Positions 28,038-38,131 of a DNA stretch of 64,000 nucleotides are shown here, one piece after another (the first letter of the stretch is position 1; every line of letters starts with the position of its first letter). This DNA is from Pseudomonas fluorescens (GTDB lineage: Bacteria > Pseudomonadota > Gammaproteobacteria > Pseudomonadales > Pseudomonadaceae): contig NZ_VCNJ01000005.1 in NCBI RefSeq assembly GCF_005938625.1, positions 62,001-126,000 on the forward strand, written 5' to 3'. Both the position numbers and the translations under genes were made by a program. The notes beneath the pieces are model-generated. The model was given only the letters and a program-made list of their open reading frames with translations. It was not told the DNA's origin and did not search any database.

Positions 28038-28724
28038 ATGTCCACGATAGCAGACAACATTCTCCACGTTGGTTCGCGCATCCAGACCGCGACCCAAGCC
28101 GCACACCGTCCTGAAAACAGCGTCCAGTTGCTCGCCGTGAGCAAAACCAAACCCGCCGAGGCGCTGCGTGAAGCGTATGCCGCCGGCCTGCGCGACTTTG
28201 GCGAGAACTATCTGCAGGAAGCCTTGAGCAAACAGCTCGAACTGGCGGATCTGCCCTTGATCTGGCACTTCATCGGCCCCATTCAATCGAACAAGACTCG
28301 CGCGATTGCCGAGCATTTCGACTGGGTGCATTCCGTGGATCGCCTGAAAATCGCTCAACGTCTGTCCGAACAGCGCCCGGCTGAACTGCCGCCGCTGAAC
28401 ATCTGCATTCAGGTCAACGTCAGCGGTGAGGCGAGTAAATCCGGCTGCACGCCTGACGATCTGCCGGCATTGGCCGCTGCCATCAGCGCATTGCCGCGTC
28501 TGAAACTGCGTGGCTTGATGGCGATTCCGGAGCCAACCGACGACCGCGCCGAGCAAGACGCGGCCTTCGCCGCCGTGCAGAAATTGCAGGCCAGCCTCGA
28601 ACTACCGCTCGACACACTTTCAATGGGCATGAGCCACGACCTTGAGTCGGCCATCGCCCAAGGCGCCACCTGGGTGCGTATCGGTACGGCCCTGTTTGGC
28701 GCGCGCGACTATTCCCAATCTTGA
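28038..28724 (+). CDS. yggS: YggS/PROSC-family PLP-binding protein
   Basis: 228 residues from the ATG at 28038. Alanine-racemase-like barrel with the PLP lysine in LLAVSKTKP, and FGENYLQEA, WHFIGPIQSNK, and SMGMSHDLESAI motifs. Involved in PLP homeostasis; no firm catalytic activity is known. Followed by proC, yggT and yggU, a conserved cluster, and divergent from pilT across 56 bases. Confidence 0.94.
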   Translation: MSTIADNILHVGSRIQTATQAAHRPENSVQLLAVSKTKPAEALREAYAAGLRDFGENYLQEALSKQLELADLPLIWHFIGPIQSNKTRAIAEHFDWVHSVDRLKIAQRLSEQRPAELPPLNICIQVNVSGEASKSGCTPDDLPALAAAISALPRLKLRGLMAIPEPTDDRAEQDAAFAAVQKLQASLELPLDTLSMGMSHDLESAIAQGATWVRIGTALFGARDYSQS

Positions 28725-28747
28725 ACGTTTCCAGATAAGGACCACAC

Positions 28748-29566
28748 ATGAGCAACACACGTATTGCGTTTATCGGTGCGGGCAACATGGCGGCCAGTCT
28801 GATTGGCGGCCTGCGCGCCAAAGGGCTGGAAGCGGCGCAGATCCGCGCCAGTGATCCGGGCGAAGAAACCCGCGCCAAGGTCAGCGCCGAGCACGGCATC
28901 GAAACCTTTGCCGATAACGCCCAGGCCATCGACGGCGTCGATGTGATCGTGCTGGCGGTCAAGCCGCAAGCCATGAAAGCGGTGTGCGAAGCCCTGCGCC
29001 CGAGCCTGAAACCAAATCAACTGGTGGTGTCGATTGCCGCCGGCATCACTTGCGCGAGCATGACCGCGTGGTTGGGTGAGCAGCCAATCGTGCGCTGCAT
29101 GCCGAACACCCCGGCGCTGCTGCGTCAGGGCGTCAGTGGTTTGTACGCGACCAGCGAAGTGACCGCCGAGCAGCGTCAGCAAGCCGAAGAGCTGCTGTCC
29201 GCCGTCGGCATTGCCCTGTGGCTCAACGAAGAGCAGCAACTGGACGCGGTCACTGCCGTTTCCGGTTCCGGCCCGGCGTACTTCTTCCTGCTGATCGAAG
29301 CCATGACCGCCGCCGGCGTCAAACTCGGTCTGCCGAAGGAAATCGCCGAACAACTGACCTTGCAAACGGCGTTGGGCGCGGCACACATGGCCGTATCCAG
29401 TGATGTCGATGCTGCCGAACTGCGTCGCCGCGTGACCTCGCCAAATGGCACCACCGAAGCCGCGATCAAATCATTCCAGGCCAATGGCTTTGAAGCCCTG
29501 GTCGAAACCGCACTCGGCGCCGCCGCGCACCGCTCGGCCGAAATGGCCGAACAACTGGGCAAATAA
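28748..29566 (+). CDS. proC: Pyrroline-5-carboxylate reductase
   Basis: 272 residues. N-terminal NAD(P)-binding GAGNMAASLIGGL, then the substrate region AVSGSGPAYFFLLIEAM and the C-terminal VTSPNGTTEAAIKSFQ. Catalyses the last step of proline synthesis. 23 bases after yggS, with an AAGGA-type site upstream. Confidence 0.97.
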   Translation: MSNTRIAFIGAGNMAASLIGGLRAKGLEAAQIRASDPGEETRAKVSAEHGIETFADNAQAIDGVDVIVLAVKPQAMKAVCEALRPSLKPNQLVVSIAAGITCASMTAWLGEQPIVRCMPNTPALLRQGVSGLYATSEVTAEQRQQAEELLSAVGIALWLNEEQQLDAVTAVSGSGPAYFFLLIEAMTAAGVKLGLPKEIAEQLTLQTALGAAHMAVSSDVDAAELRRRVTSPNGTTEAAIKSFQANGFEALVETALGAAAHRSAEMAEQLGK

Positions 29567-29576
29567 GGAGCCTTAC

Positions 29577-30167
29577 ATGATTGGATTGAACACTGCAGCG
29601 GTTTACGTGCTGCAAACCCTCGGCAGCCTGTACCTGCTGATTGTGCTGCTGCGTTTTGTGCTGCAACTGGTGCGGGCGAACTTCTACAACCCGCTGTGCC
29701 AGTTCATCGTCAAAGCGACCCAGCCACTGCTCAAACCACTGCGCCGGATCATTCCGAGCATGTTCGGTCTGGACATGTCGTCGCTGGTGCTGGCGATTCT
29801 GGTGCAACTGGCGCTGATGGCGCTGACCCTGCTGCTGACTTACGGCACCACCGGCAATCCGCTGCAACTGTTTATCTGGTCGCTGATCGGCGTGACCGCG
29901 CTGTTCCTGAAGATCTTCTTCTTCGCCCTGATCATCAGCGTGATTCTGTCGTGGGTTGCACCGGGCAGCCACAATCCGGGCGCTGAACTGGTCAACCAGA
30001 TCTGCGAGCCGGCATTGGCGCCGTTCCGCAAATTCCTGCCGAATCTTGGTGGTCTGGATCTGTCGCCGATCTTCGCCTTCCTCGCGCTGAAGCTGATCGA
30101 CATGTTGGTGATCAATAATCTGGCGGCGATGACGATGATGCCGGAAATCCTCCGTCTGCTGATGTGA
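29577..30167 (+). CDS. yggT: YggT family membrane protein
   Basis: 196 residues from the ATG at 29577 (MIGLNTAAVYVLQTLGSLYL). Two YGGT-type repeats, each with a pair of hydrophobic helices and an RxxxP-type turn (NPLCQFIVKATQPLLKPLRRI and NQICEPALAPFRKFLPNLGG). An inner-membrane protein of uncertain role, linked to osmotic tolerance in some bacteria. Overlaps the next gene. Confidence 0.9.
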   Translation: MIGLNTAAVYVLQTLGSLYLLIVLLRFVLQLVRANFYNPLCQFIVKATQPLLKPLRRIIPSMFGLDMSSLVLAILVQLALMALTLLLTYGTTGNPLQLFIWSLIGVTALFLKIFFFALIISVILSWVAPGSHNPGAELVNQICEPALAPFRKFLPNLGGLDLSPIFAFLALKLIDMLVINNLAAMTMMPEILRLLM

Positions 30168-30451
30168 GCTGGTTTCGTTGGGACGGTGACGACTTGATCC
30201 TCGAGTGTCACCTGCAACCGGCAGCCCGTAGCGATGACTTCGCCGGGCTGCACGGGGATCGCCTGAAGATCCGTCTGACCGCACCGCCGGTCGAGGGCAA
30301 GGCCAATGCTTATCTGATGGGCTTTCTGGCCAAGGCGTTTGGGGTGTCCAAGAGCCAGGTGAGTTTGCTCAGCGGTGAGTTGAACCGGCAGAAGCGGGTG
30401 AAGATTTGTTCGCCGAAGAAGTTGCCGGATTTGCCTGACCTGGTGCGCTGA
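30164..30451 (+). CDS. yggU: YggU / DUF167 family protein
   Basis: 95 residues, GTG start within the yggT stop (GTGA). Small alpha/beta DUF167 protein with LKIRLTAPPVEGKANAYLMGFLAKAF and the C-terminal basic GELNRQKRVKI segment. Function unknown; conserved next to yggT. Confidence 0.9.
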   Translation: MSWFRWDGDDLILECHLQPAARSDDFAGLHGDRLKIRLTAPPVEGKANAYLMGFLAKAFGVSKSQVSLLSGELNRQKRVKICSPKKLPDLPDLVR

Positions 30452-30558
30452 TCGTTCCCACGCTCCGCGTGGGAATGCATCCCGGGACGCTCCGCGTCCC
30501 CCGCCGAAGCGGACGCAGAGCGTCCAATGAGGCATTCCCACGCAGAGCGTGGGAACGA
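30450..30558. repeat. REP pair, family GATCGTTCCCACGCTCCGCGTGGGAA
   Basis: Third copy of this family; it begins within the last bases of yggU and ends CGTGGGAACGA before metX. Contains the inner GGGACGCTCCGCGTCCC palindrome. Confidence 0.85.
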
Positions 30559-30630
30559 GCGCAGGTAGTTGCTTGCCGCTAACCCCCCCGGTCTTTAGAC
30601 TTACGCCTCATTTCAACGAGAGCAGGGTCG

Positions 30631-31770
30631 ATGCCAACTGCCTTTCCCCCCGATTCTGTTGGTCTGGTGACGCCGCAAACCGCGCACTTCAGCGAACCGC
30701 TGGCCTTGGCCTGTGGCCGGTCGCTGGCCGCCTATGACCTGATCTACGAAACCTACGGCACGCTGAACGCGCAGGCGAGCAATGCCGTGCTGATTTGCCA
30801 CGCCTTGTCCGGCCATCACCACGCTGCCGGCTATCACAGCGTCGACGACCGTAAACCCGGTTGGTGGGACAGCTGCATCGGCCCCGGCAAACCGATCGAC
30901 ACCAACAAGTTCTTCGTGGTCAGCCTGAACAACCTCGGCGGCTGCAACGGCTCCACCGGCCCGAGCAGTATCAACCCGGAGACCGGCAAACCGTTCGGTG
31001 CCGACTTCCCGGTGCTCACCGTGGAAGACTGGGTGCACAGCCAGGCGCGTCTCGCCGACCTGCTCGGCATCGGCCAGTGGGCAGCAGTGATCGGCGGCAG
31101 CCTCGGCGGCATGCAGGCGCTGCAATGGACCATCACTTACCCGGATCGCGTGCGTCATTGTCTGGCCATCGCCTCGGCACCGAAGCTGTCGGCGCAGAAC
31201 ATCGCCTTCAACGAAGTCGCGCGTCAGGCAATTCTCACAGACCCGGAATTCCACGGTGGTTCGTTCCAGGAAGCGGGCGTGATCCCCAAGCGCGGCTTGA
31301 TGCTGGCGCGCATGGTCGGGCACATCACTTACCTGTCCGACGACTCGATGGGCGAGAAATTCGGCCGTGGCCTGAAGAGCGAGAAGCTCAACTACGACTT
31401 CCACAGTGTCGAGTTCCAGGTCGAAAGCTACCTGCGTTATCAGGGCGAAGAGTTCTCCGGACGCTTCGACGCCAACACGTATCTGTTGATGACCAAGGCG
31501 CTGGACTACTTCGATCCGGCGGCGAACTTCGACGATAACCTGGCGAAAACCTTCGAGAACGCCACGGCCAGGTTCTGCGTGATGTCGTTCACCACCGACT
31601 GGCGTTTCTCCCCGGCCCGTTCGCGGGAACTGGTGGATGCGTTGATGGCGGCGCGCAAAGACGTCAGCTATCTGGAAATCGACGCACCGCAGGGCCACGA
31701 CGCCTTCCTGATTCCGATCCCTCGCTACTTGCAGGCGTTCGGCAATTACATGAACCGCATCACGCTGTGA
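30631..31770 (+). CDS. metX: Homoserine O-acyltransferase MetX
   Basis: 379 residues of alpha/beta hydrolase fold. Nucleophile elbow [12 protein letters not shown]-terminal [16 protein letters not shown], and the C-terminal catalytic His in [12 protein letters not shown]. Activates homoserine for methionine synthesis; succinyl versus acetyl donor cannot be told safely by eye. It is followed 7 bases later by metW, as in other pseudomonads. Confidence 0.94.
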   Translation: MPTAFPPDSVGLVTPQTAHFSEPLALACGRSLAAYDLIYETYGTLNAQASNAVLICHALSGHHHAAGYHSVDDRKPGWWDSCIGPGKPIDTNKFFVVSLNNLGGCNGSTGPSSINPETGKPFGADFPVLTVEDWVHSQARLADLLGIGQWAAVIGGSLGGMQALQWTITYPDRVRHCLAIASAPKLSAQNIAFNEVARQAILTDPEFHGGSFQEAGVIPKRGLMLARMVGHITYLSDDSMGEKFGRGLKSEKLNYDFHSVEFQVESYLRYQGEEFSGRFDANTYLLMTKALDYFDPAANFDDNLAKTFENATARFCVMSFTTDWRFSPARSRELVDALMAARKDVSYLEIDAPQGHDAFLIPIPRYLQAFGNYMNRITL

Positions 31771-31777
31771 GAAAGCC

Positions 31778-32398
31778 ATGAGAGCTGATCTGGAAATCAT
31801 CCAGGAATGGATCCCCGCCGGCAGCCGCGTCCTCGACCTCGGTTGCGGTGACGGCGAGCTGCTGACCTGGCTGCGCGACAACAAGAACGTCACCGGTTAT
31901 GGCCTGGAAAACGACGCCGACAACATCGCCGAGTGCGTGGCCAAAGGCATCAACGTCATCGAGCAGGATCTAGACAAGGGGCTGGGCAACTTCGCCAGCA
32001 ACAGTTTCGACATCGTCGTCATGACCCAGGCCCTGCAAGCCGTGCACTACCCGGACAAGATCCTCGACGAAATGCTGCGGGTCGGCCGTCAGTGCATCAT
32101 CACTTTCCCGAACTTCGGCCACTGGCGCTGCCGCTGGTACTTGGCGAGCAAGGGCCGCATGCCGGTGTCCGAGTTTCTGCCGTATACCTGGTACAACACG
32201 CCGAACATCCACTTCTGCACCTTCGAAGACTTTGAAGAACTTTGCCGCGAACGTGATGCGAAGGTCATTGATCGGCTTGCTGTGGATCAACAGCACCGTC
32301 ACGGGTGGGCCAGTAAGCTATGGCCTAATCTGTTAGGTGAGATCGGTATCTACCGCGTCAGCAGCCCGCAGCTTGCAGACCACAAAGTCGCGGTCTGA
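31778..32398 (+). CDS. metW: MetW, methionine-biosynthesis methyltransferase-like protein
   Basis: 206 residues with a class I SAM-binding motif (VLDLGCGDGELL) and DIVVMTQALQAVHYPD. It partners MetX in proteobacteria and is reported to be needed for its full activity. Close spacing to metX supports joint function. Confidence 0.93.
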   Translation: MRADLEIIQEWIPAGSRVLDLGCGDGELLTWLRDNKNVTGYGLENDADNIAECVAKGINVIEQDLDKGLGNFASNSFDIVVMTQALQAVHYPDKILDEMLRVGRQCIITFPNFGHWRCRWYLASKGRMPVSEFLPYTWYNTPNIHFCTFEDFEELCRERDAKVIDRLAVDQQHRHGWASKLWPNLLGEIGIYRVSSPQLADHKVAV

Positions 32399-32424
32399 AT
32401 CCCGTCATTTCGAGGAGCACGATC

Positions 32425-32859
32425 ATGGGTCGTTTAGCGTTGTTGTTATTGACTGCCTGCCTGAGCGCCAGCGCTCTGGCGGCCGACGTCATCAAAGGTG
32501 AGCGCAAAGAAACCTTTGGCGACGTGACGGTGCACTACAACACTTTCAACTCGACGTTCCTGCAACCGGACATCGCCAAGGCCGCAGAGCTGGTGCGTAG
32601 CAAGAATCAGGGCGTGATCAACGTTTCGGTGATCAAGGACGGCAAACCATTGATCGCCAGCGTCACCGGCACGGTCAAAGACCTGACCAGCCAGAGCGTG
32701 CCGCTGAACTTCCGCCAGATCACCGAACAGGGCGCGATCTACTACATCGCTCAGTACCCGGTGGAACAGCAGGAAACCCGCACCTTTGAAATCAAGGTGC
32801 AGAACGGCGACAAGATCAACACCATCAATTTCAACCAAGAACTCTTTCCCGGCGAATGA
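32425..32859 (+). CDS. DUF4426 periplasmic protein
   Basis: 144 residues with a signal peptide ([20 protein letters not shown]). The mature part is a single beta-rich domain ([40 protein letters not shown]) of the DUF4426 family. Function unknown. The stop overlaps rdgB as ATGA; it belongs to the metX-metW-DUF4426-rdgB-hemW block conserved in pseudomonads. Confidence 0.88.
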   Translation: MGRLALLLLTACLSASALAADVIKGERKETFGDVTVHYNTFNSTFLQPDIAKAAELVRSKNQGVINVSVIKDGKPLIASVTGTVKDLTSQSVPLNFRQITEQGAIYYIAQYPVEQQETRTFEIKVQNGDKINTINFNQELFPGE

Positions 32860-33452
32860 TGAACATCAAGCAGCTCGTACTGGCCAGCCATAACGCCGGC
32901 AAACTCAAAGAACTCCAGGCTATGCTCGGCGACTCGGTGCAACTGCGCTCGATTGGCGAGTGGAGCAAGGTCGAACCGGAAGAAACCGGTCTGTCGTTCG
33001 TCGAGAACGCGATTCTCAAGGCGCGTAACGCCGCACGGATTTCCGGGTTGCCGGCGCTGGCCGACGATTCCGGTCTGGCGGTGGATTTCCTCGGCGGCGC
33101 GCCGGGCATCTATTCGGCGCGTTATGCCGACGGCAAGGGCGATGCGGCGAACAACGCCAAACTGCTCGACGCGCTGAAGGATGTGCCGGAAGCCGAGCGC
33201 GGCGCGCAGTTTGTTTGCGTGCTGGCGCTGGTACGTCACGCCGATGACCCGTTGCCGATCCTCTGCGAAGGCTTGTGGCACGGGCGCATCCTCACTGCCG
33301 CCAGCGGCGAGCACGGTTTCGGCTATGACCCGCTGTTCTGGGTGCCGGAACGCGACGTGTCCAGCGCCGAGCTGAGCCCGGCCGACAAGAACCAGATCAG
33401 CCACCGCGCCCGTGCAATGGATCTGCTGCGCCAGCGTCTGGGCTTGAAATGA
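32856..33452 (+). CDS. rdgB: RdgB/HAM1 non-canonical purine NTP pyrophosphatase
   Basis: 198 residues. Motifs [31 protein letters not shown] and [11 protein letters not shown] identify an enzyme that hydrolyses ITP, dITP and XTP to prevent their incorporation. ATG at 32856 inside the previous stop; a second ATG follows directly at 32859. Overlaps hemW by 4 bases. Confidence 0.95.
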   Translation: MMNIKQLVLASHNAGKLKELQAMLGDSVQLRSIGEWSKVEPEETGLSFVENAILKARNAARISGLPALADDSGLAVDFLGGAPGIYSARYADGKGDAANNAKLLDALKDVPEAERGAQFVCVLALVRHADDPLPILCEGLWHGRILTAASGEHGFGYDPLFWVPERDVSSAELSPADKNQISHRARAMDLLRQRLGLK

Positions 33453-34654
33453 CCCGTGACTCTTCTGCGTCGTCGCTGATTGTCGGCGGCGCCGCCTCTT
33501 CGCCTCGGGCGCCGTTGCCAACGCTGCCGCCCCTGGCGCTGTACATCCACATCCCGTGGTGTGTACGCAAATGCCCGTATTGCGATTTCAACTCGCACAC
33601 CGCCAGTCCGGTTTTGCCAGAGCAGGAATACGTCGACGCCTTGCTGGCCGATCTCGATCAGGATCTGCACGCGGTTTACGGGCGTGAAATCAGCTCGATC
33701 TTTTTTGGTGGCGGCACGCCGAGCCTGTTCAGCGCCGAAGCGCTTGGGCGTTTGCTGGCAGGCGTCGAGCAGCGGATCCCGTTTGCTGACGACATCGAAA
33801 TCACTCTGGAAGCCAACCCGGGAACGTTCGAGCAAGAGAAGTTTGTCGCCTACCGCAAACTGGGGATCAATCGCCTGTCGATTGGTATCCAGAGCTTCCA
33901 GCAGGAAAAGCTCAAAGCGCTGGGCCGAATTCACAACGGGGACGAAGCGGTGCGCGCGGCAGGCATGGCGCGTCAGGCCGGGTTCGATAACTTCAACCTC
34001 GACTTGATGCACGGCTTGCCCGATCAGTCGCTGGACGATGCCTTGAGCGACCTGCGCCAGGCTATCGAGCTGAATCCGACGCACATCTCCTGGTATCAAC
34101 TGACGCTGGAGCCGAACACAGTGTTCTGGAATCAGCCGCCGGTGCTGCCAGAGGACGATACGCTGTGGGACATTCAAGAAGCCGGGCAGGCATTGTTGGC
34201 CGAGCACGGTTACGCGCAATACGAAGTCTCGGCTTATGCACAGGCCGGACGCCCGGCGCGACATAACCTCAATTACTGGAGTTTCGGCGACTTCATCGGC
34301 ATTGGTGCGGGTGCGCATGGCAAGCTCAGCCATCCGGACGGGCGCATTGTGCGTACGTGGAAGACCCGTCTGCCGAAGGACTATCTCAATCCGGTGAAAA
34401 GCTTTCAGGCCGGCGAGAAAGCGCTAACCAATGACGAAATGCCGTTCGAGTTTCTGATGAACGCCTTGCGCCTGACCGCTGGCGTCGAATCGCGCCTGTA
34501 TCCGCAGCGCACTGGCCTGTCGCTGCAAAGCCTCGCCGAAGGCCGGGCAGCGGCAGAACAAAGCGGTCTGTTGCAGGTCGAACCGTCACGTCTGGCGGCC
34601 ACCGAGCGCGGACAGCTGTTCCTCAACGACTTGCTGCAACAATTTCTGAACTGA
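33449..34654 (+). CDS. hemW: HemW, radical SAM heme chaperone
   Basis: 401 residues. The radical SAM cluster motif is [10 protein letters not shown] (CX3CX2C), about residue 37 on, followed by [10 protein letters not shown] and IGIQSFQ. It is often misannotated as coproporphyrinogen III oxidase HemN; the short N-terminus and HemW-type C-terminal domain fit the heme chaperone. ATG overlaps the rdgB stop. Confidence 0.94.
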   Translation: MTRDSSASSLIVGGAASSPRAPLPTLPPLALYIHIPWCVRKCPYCDFNSHTASPVLPEQEYVDALLADLDQDLHAVYGREISSIFFGGGTPSLFSAEALGRLLAGVEQRIPFADDIEITLEANPGTFEQEKFVAYRKLGINRLSIGIQSFQQEKLKALGRIHNGDEAVRAAGMARQAGFDNFNLDLMHGLPDQSLDDALSDLRQAIELNPTHISWYQLTLEPNTVFWNQPPVLPEDDTLWDIQEAGQALLAEHGYAQYEVSAYAQAGRPARHNLNYWSFGDFIGIGAGAHGKLSHPDGRIVRTWKTRLPKDYLNPVKSFQAGEKALTNDEMPFEFLMNALRLTAGVESRLYPQRTGLSLQSLAEGRAAAEQSGLLQVEPSRLAATERGQLFLNDLLQQFLN

Positions 34655-34688
34655 GCCCAACCCTCAACTTCAGCCCCAAGGAAAACCC

Positions 34689-35012
34689 ATGGATTTGATA
34701 CTCGACCTGCTCGCCACCGTCTCCCGCTGGAGCCGCAGCAACCTCTCGGAAATCGCCTTGGCGCTGGTCGGCTGCCTGCTGGTGCTGTTCGGCGCCGACT
34801 TCAAAGGCTGGGTCGAGCAACGCCTGGGCAGCATCGCCGGCGCCCTGCGCATACCGCTGATGTCGCTGCTGTGCGTGATCGGCAGCGGCGCGGCGCTGAT
34901 CTACGCCACGCCGTGGGTAATCAAAGGCCTGAGCCAGTTCAACAACTACAGCCTGGCGCCGGTGCTGCTGGTAGTCCTCGTCCTCATCGGCGTAGTCGCC
35001 GACCGCCGCTAA
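34689..35012 (+). CDS. DUF3392 membrane protein
   Basis: 107 residues with three hydrophobic helices (about 22-40, 53-73 and 86-103) and a charged loop FKGWVEQRLG between the first two. DUF3392 family, inner membrane, unknown role. AAGGA lies just upstream of the ATG. Confidence 0.85.
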   Translation: MDLILDLLATVSRWSRSNLSEIALALVGCLLVLFGADFKGWVEQRLGSIAGALRIPLMSLLCVIGSGAALIYATPWVIKGLSQFNNYSLAPVLLVVLVLIGVVADRR

Positions 35013-35027
35013 CACCACAAAACAACT

Positions 35028-35104
35028 GTAGGAGCTGCGGCACGCTGCGATCTTTTGATCTTGAAAATCAGGAACAAAAGATCGCAGCGTGCCGCAGCTC
35101 CTAC
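35028..35104. repeat. Long inverted repeat, family GTAGGAGCTGCGGCACGCTGCGATC, copy 1
   Basis: Almost perfect 77-base palindrome: GTAGGAGCTGCGGCACGCTG at the left, its complement at the right, short loop TTGAAAATCAGG. A second, nearly identical copy stands at 35718-35794; together they bracket kptA. Confidence 0.9.
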
Positions 35105-35146
35105 AAGGGTTGGCGTTCTATTTTTTGCCGGGAATCAGAGACGTTC

Positions 35147-35695
35147 ATGAGTAAAAAGTTGCTGGACGAGACAAGCAAATTTCTCAGCTTCGTGTTGCGT
35201 CACGAACCTCAGGCGATCGGCTTGGCGCTTAGTGCTGAGGGCTGGGCGAGTATCGACACCCTCATCAGCGGGGCTGCGGGTGACGGCAGGCAGTTGAGTC
35301 GCGAGCTGATTGAAAGCGTCGTGGCCAGCAGTGACAAGAAGCGTTTTGCGATTTCTGCAGACGGCCACTCTATCCGCGCGGTTCAGGGGCACTCGACGAA
35401 AAGCGTTGACCTGCAATTCGAGCAGAAACAGCCACCGCAAACGCTGTACCACGGGACCGCGACGCGTTTTCTCGACTCGATCCACGAACAGGGACTGATT
35501 CCCGGGCAACGCCATCACGTGCACTTGTCCGAGGAGATCGCCACCGCCTCGGCCGTGGGTCAACGCTACGGAACGTTAGTCGTTCTGCAGGTTGCGGCGC
35601 AGCAGATGGACGAGCAGGGCTTCAAGTTCTATCAGGCCGAGAATGGCGTCTGGCTGACTGAGCAGGTGCCTGCTCGATTTCTTTCGCCCGTGTAA
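35147..35695 (+). CDS. kptA: KptA/Tpt1 RNA 2'-phosphotransferase
   Basis: 182 residues from the ATG at 35147 (MSKKLLDETSKFLSFVLRHE). Winged-helix-like N-terminal half and ADP-ribosyltransferase-like C-terminal half, with family residues in FVLRHEPQAIGL, LYHGTATRFLDSI, and HHVHLSEEIATA. Homologues remove a 2'-phosphate from RNA using NAD+. Bacterial roles are unclear, as there is no tRNA splicing of the yeast type. Slightly AT-richer than its neighbours and bracketed by twin repeats, which suggests a late insertion between the DUF3392 gene and trmB. Confidence 0.88.
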   Translation: MSKKLLDETSKFLSFVLRHEPQAIGLALSAEGWASIDTLISGAAGDGRQLSRELIESVVASSDKKRFAISADGHSIRAVQGHSTKSVDLQFEQKQPPQTLYHGTATRFLDSIHEQGLIPGQRHHVHLSEEIATASAVGQRYGTLVVLQVAAQQMDEQGFKFYQAENGVWLTEQVPARFLSPV

Positions 35696-35717
35696 TTCTC
35701 GGGTACTCAAAACAACT

Positions 35718-35794
35718 GTAGGAGCTGCGGCACGCTGCGATCTTTTGATCTTGAAAATCAGGATCAAAAGATCGCAGCGTGCCGCAGCTCCTAG
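35718..35794. repeat. Long inverted repeat, family GTAGGAGCTGCGGCACGCTGCGATC, copy 2
   Basis: Differs from copy 1 by only a few bases, and the preceding AACAACT is shared too. It lies between the convergent kptA and trmB genes. Confidence 0.9.
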
Positions 35795-35814
35795 AGGGGG
35801 GTATTGCCTAGGAC

Positions 35815-36540
35815 TCAGGACTGTTTTTCGAACTTCAGATCCCACACGCCATGGCCAAGACGTTCGCCGCGGCGTTCGAACTTGGTGATCGGGCGTTCGG
35901 CCGGGCGCGGCACGCATTTGCCGTCTTCGGCGAGGTTGCGATAGCCCGGAGCGACGCTCATCACTTCCAGCATGTATTCGGCGTACGGTTCCCAGTCGGT
36001 GGCCATGTGCAGAATGCCGCCGACCTTCAACTTGCTGCGCACCAGTTCAGCGAACGACGCCTGAACGATACGGCGCTTGTGGTGACGGCTCTTGTGCCAT
36101 GGATCCGGGAAAAACAGCATCAGGCGATCGAGGCTGTTGTCGGCGATGCAGCGGTTAAGCACTTCGATCGCGTCGCAATCGTAGACCCGCAGGTTGGTCA
36201 GGCCCTGCGTCAGCACGCCATTGAGCAGCGCGCCGACACCCGGACGGTGAACTTCCACGCCGATGAAATCCTGCTCCGGGGCCGCCGTGGCCATTTCCAG
36301 CAGCGAGTGGCCCATGCCGAAACCGATCTCCAGCGAGCGCGGTGCCGCACGGCCGAACACTTGATCGTAATCCACCGGGGCGTCGGCCAGCGGCAGCACG
36401 TACAGCGGCGCGCCCTGATCCAGACCGCGTTGCTGGCCTTCGGTCATGCGCCCGGCACGCATCACGAAACTCTTGATGCGGCGGTGTTGGCGCTCGTCGC
36501 CTTCTTCCGTCTGGATAGGCGTGTCGTTCGATTCAGTCAT
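35815..36540 (-). CDS. trmB: tRNA (guanine-N7-)-methyltransferase TrmB
   Basis: 241 residues from the ATG at 36540. SAM-binding [15 protein letters not shown], then [15 protein letters not shown], the family's characteristic tRNA and substrate region. Forms m7G46 in tRNA. It lies 9 bases after thiG on the same strand. Confidence 0.95.
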   Translation of the reverse strand: MTESNDTPIQTEEGDERQHRRIKSFVMRAGRMTEGQQRGLDQGAPLYVLPLADAPVDYDQVFGRAAPRSLEIGFGMGHSLLEMATAAPEQDFIGVEVHRPGVGALLNGVLTQGLTNLRVYDCDAIEVLNRCIADNSLDRLMLFFPDPWHKSRHHKRRIVQASFAELVRSKLKVGGILHMATDWEPYAEYMLEVMSVAPGYRNLAEDGKCVPRPAERPITKFERRGERLGHGVWDLKFEKQS

Positions 36541-36549
36541 CAATGGCTC

Positions 36550-37344
36550 TTACTTGATCAGACCATCCAGCGGCGAAGAGGCGCTGGCATAGAGTTTTTT
36601 CGGCATACGGCCAGCGAGGTAGGCCAGACGGCCTGCAACGATGGCGTGTTTCATGGCTTCAGCCATCATCACCGGCTGCTGGGCGTGGGCGATCGCCGAG
36701 TTCATCAGCACCGCATCGCAACCCAGTTCCATGGCGATGGTGGCGTCGGAGGCAGTGCCGACACCGGCATCGACCAACACAGGAATCTTGGCTTCTTCGA
36801 GGATGATCTGCAGGTTGTATGGGTTGCAAATCCCCAGACCGGAACCGATCAGACCGGCCAGCGGCATGACCGCGATGCAGCCGATTTCTGCCAGTTGACG
36901 AGCAATGATCGGGTCATCGCTGGTGTACACCATCACGTCGAAACCTTCCTTGACCAGCGTTTCGGCAGCCTTGAGGGTTTCGATGACGTTAGGGAACAGG
37001 GTTTTCTGGTCGGCCAGTACTTCCAGCTTCACCAGGTTGTGGCCATCGAGCAGCTCACGGGCCAGGCGGCAGGTGCGCACGGCTTCGATGGCGTCGTAGC
37101 AACCGGCGGTGTTCGGCAGGAAGGTGTAGCGCTCCGGCGACAGCACGTCGAGCAGGTTCGGCTCGCCTTCGATCTGGCCCAGGTTGGTGCGGCGCACAGC
37201 GAAGGTGACGATCTCGGCACCCGAGGCTTCGATGGCCTGACGGGTTTCTTCCATGTCACGGTACTTGCCGGTACCGACCAGCAAACGCGACTGGTAAGTA
37301 CGACCGGCCAGCACAAAAGGCTTGTCGCTACGAACGATGCTCAT
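36550..37344 (-). CDS. thiG: Thiazole synthase ThiG
   Basis: 264 residues of TIM-barrel type: [19 protein letters not shown], then the phosphate-binding [21 protein letters not shown]. Builds the thiazole phosphate of thiamine from DXP, dehydroglycine and ThiS-thiocarboxylate. Encoded 60 bases after thiS. No THI-box riboswitch was recognised in front of thiS. Confidence 0.96.
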   Translation of the reverse strand: MSIVRSDKPFVLAGRTYQSRLLVGTGKYRDMEETRQAIEASGAEIVTFAVRRTNLGQIEGEPNLLDVLSPERYTFLPNTAGCYDAIEAVRTCRLARELLDGHNLVKLEVLADQKTLFPNVIETLKAAETLVKEGFDVMVYTSDDPIIARQLAEIGCIAVMPLAGLIGSGLGICNPYNLQIILEEAKIPVLVDAGVGTASDATIAMELGCDAVLMNSAIAHAQQPVMMAEAMKHAIVAGRLAYLAGRMPKKLYASASSPLDGLIK

Positions 37345-37404
37345 GGGGAATCCTCTTTAGGGGTGAGGGTCTTGCAGAATTCTGTGCCCTTGCGGGCCGC
37401 ACAA

Positions 37405-37605
37405 TCAGCCGCCGCCGATGGCGTGCACGACTTCGACGTTGTCACCGTCATTGAGCGTGGTGTCGGCATGCTGGCTGCGCGGGACGATATCCAGATTGAG
37501 TTCGACTGCCACCCGGCGTCCGGTCAGTTCCAGACGGGTGATCAGGGCCGCAACGGTCTCGCCGTCGGGCAGTTCAAGGGATTCGCCGTTCAATTGAATG
37601 CGCAT
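37405..37605 (-). CDS. thiS: Sulfur carrier protein ThiS
   Basis: 66 residues from the ATG at 37605 ([20 protein letters not shown]), ending in the Gly-Gly that is adenylated and thiocarboxylated. The frame extends to 37653, but the ubiquitin-like domain starts here. Upstream partner of thiG. Confidence 0.93.
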   Translation of the reverse strand: MRIQLNGESLELPDGETVAALITRLELTGRRVAVELNLDIVPRSQHADTTLNDGDNVEVVHAIGGG

Positions 37606-37676
37606 GCACAACGCCGCCATCATTTTTAGGGGCTGGCATTCTAGCCCGATCATGACCTAAAGGTCAGCACCAAGCG

Positions 37677-38057
37677 TCAAGCGGTTGGTTGCAAGCGCCA
37701 GGCGGCGAGACCCAGGCAAACCCAACCGGCCAGAAATGCCAGACCGCCGAACGGGGTGATGATGCCAAGCTTGCTGATACCGGTCATGGTCAGCACGTAG
37801 AGGCTGCCGGAGAACAACAGGATGCCCGCAGCGAAGGAAAAACCGGCCCACGCGACCAGTCGCCCCTGAATTTGCGTGGCCAACAGCGCTACACCGAACA
37901 GCGCCAAAGTGTGCACCAGTTGATAAGTGACGCCGGTATGGAAAATCGCCAGATACTCGGGCGTCAGGCGGTTTTTCAGGCCATGGGCGGCGAATGCGCC
38001 CAACACAACACCGGTGAAACCGAAAAAAGCAGCCAGCATCAAAAAGCCACGCAGCAT
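37677..38057 (-). CDS. DUF423 membrane protein (YgdD-like)
   Basis: 126 residues with four hydrophobic helices. The motif FTGVVLGAFAAHGLKNRLTP and the later YQLVHTLALFGVAL are typical of DUF423. Inner membrane, unknown function. Divergent from mtgA. Confidence 0.9.
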   Translation of the reverse strand: MLRGFLMLAAFFGFTGVVLGAFAAHGLKNRLTPEYLAIFHTGVTYQLVHTLALFGVALLATQIQGRLVAWAGFSFAAGILLFSGSLYVLTMTGISKLGIITPFGGLAFLAGWVCLGLAAWRLQPTA

Positions 38058-38131
38058 TGGGAACTCCAGTCAGACGCGATCGGCAGGGTCTGTATAATGG
38101 CTCGCTCCACCGGTTCGGCCAAGCCATCTCT

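Noticed and set aside
35851..37629. 592-codon frame antisense to trmB, thiG and thiS
   Set aside because: Crosses three conserved genes of the minus strand; low-complexity shadow.
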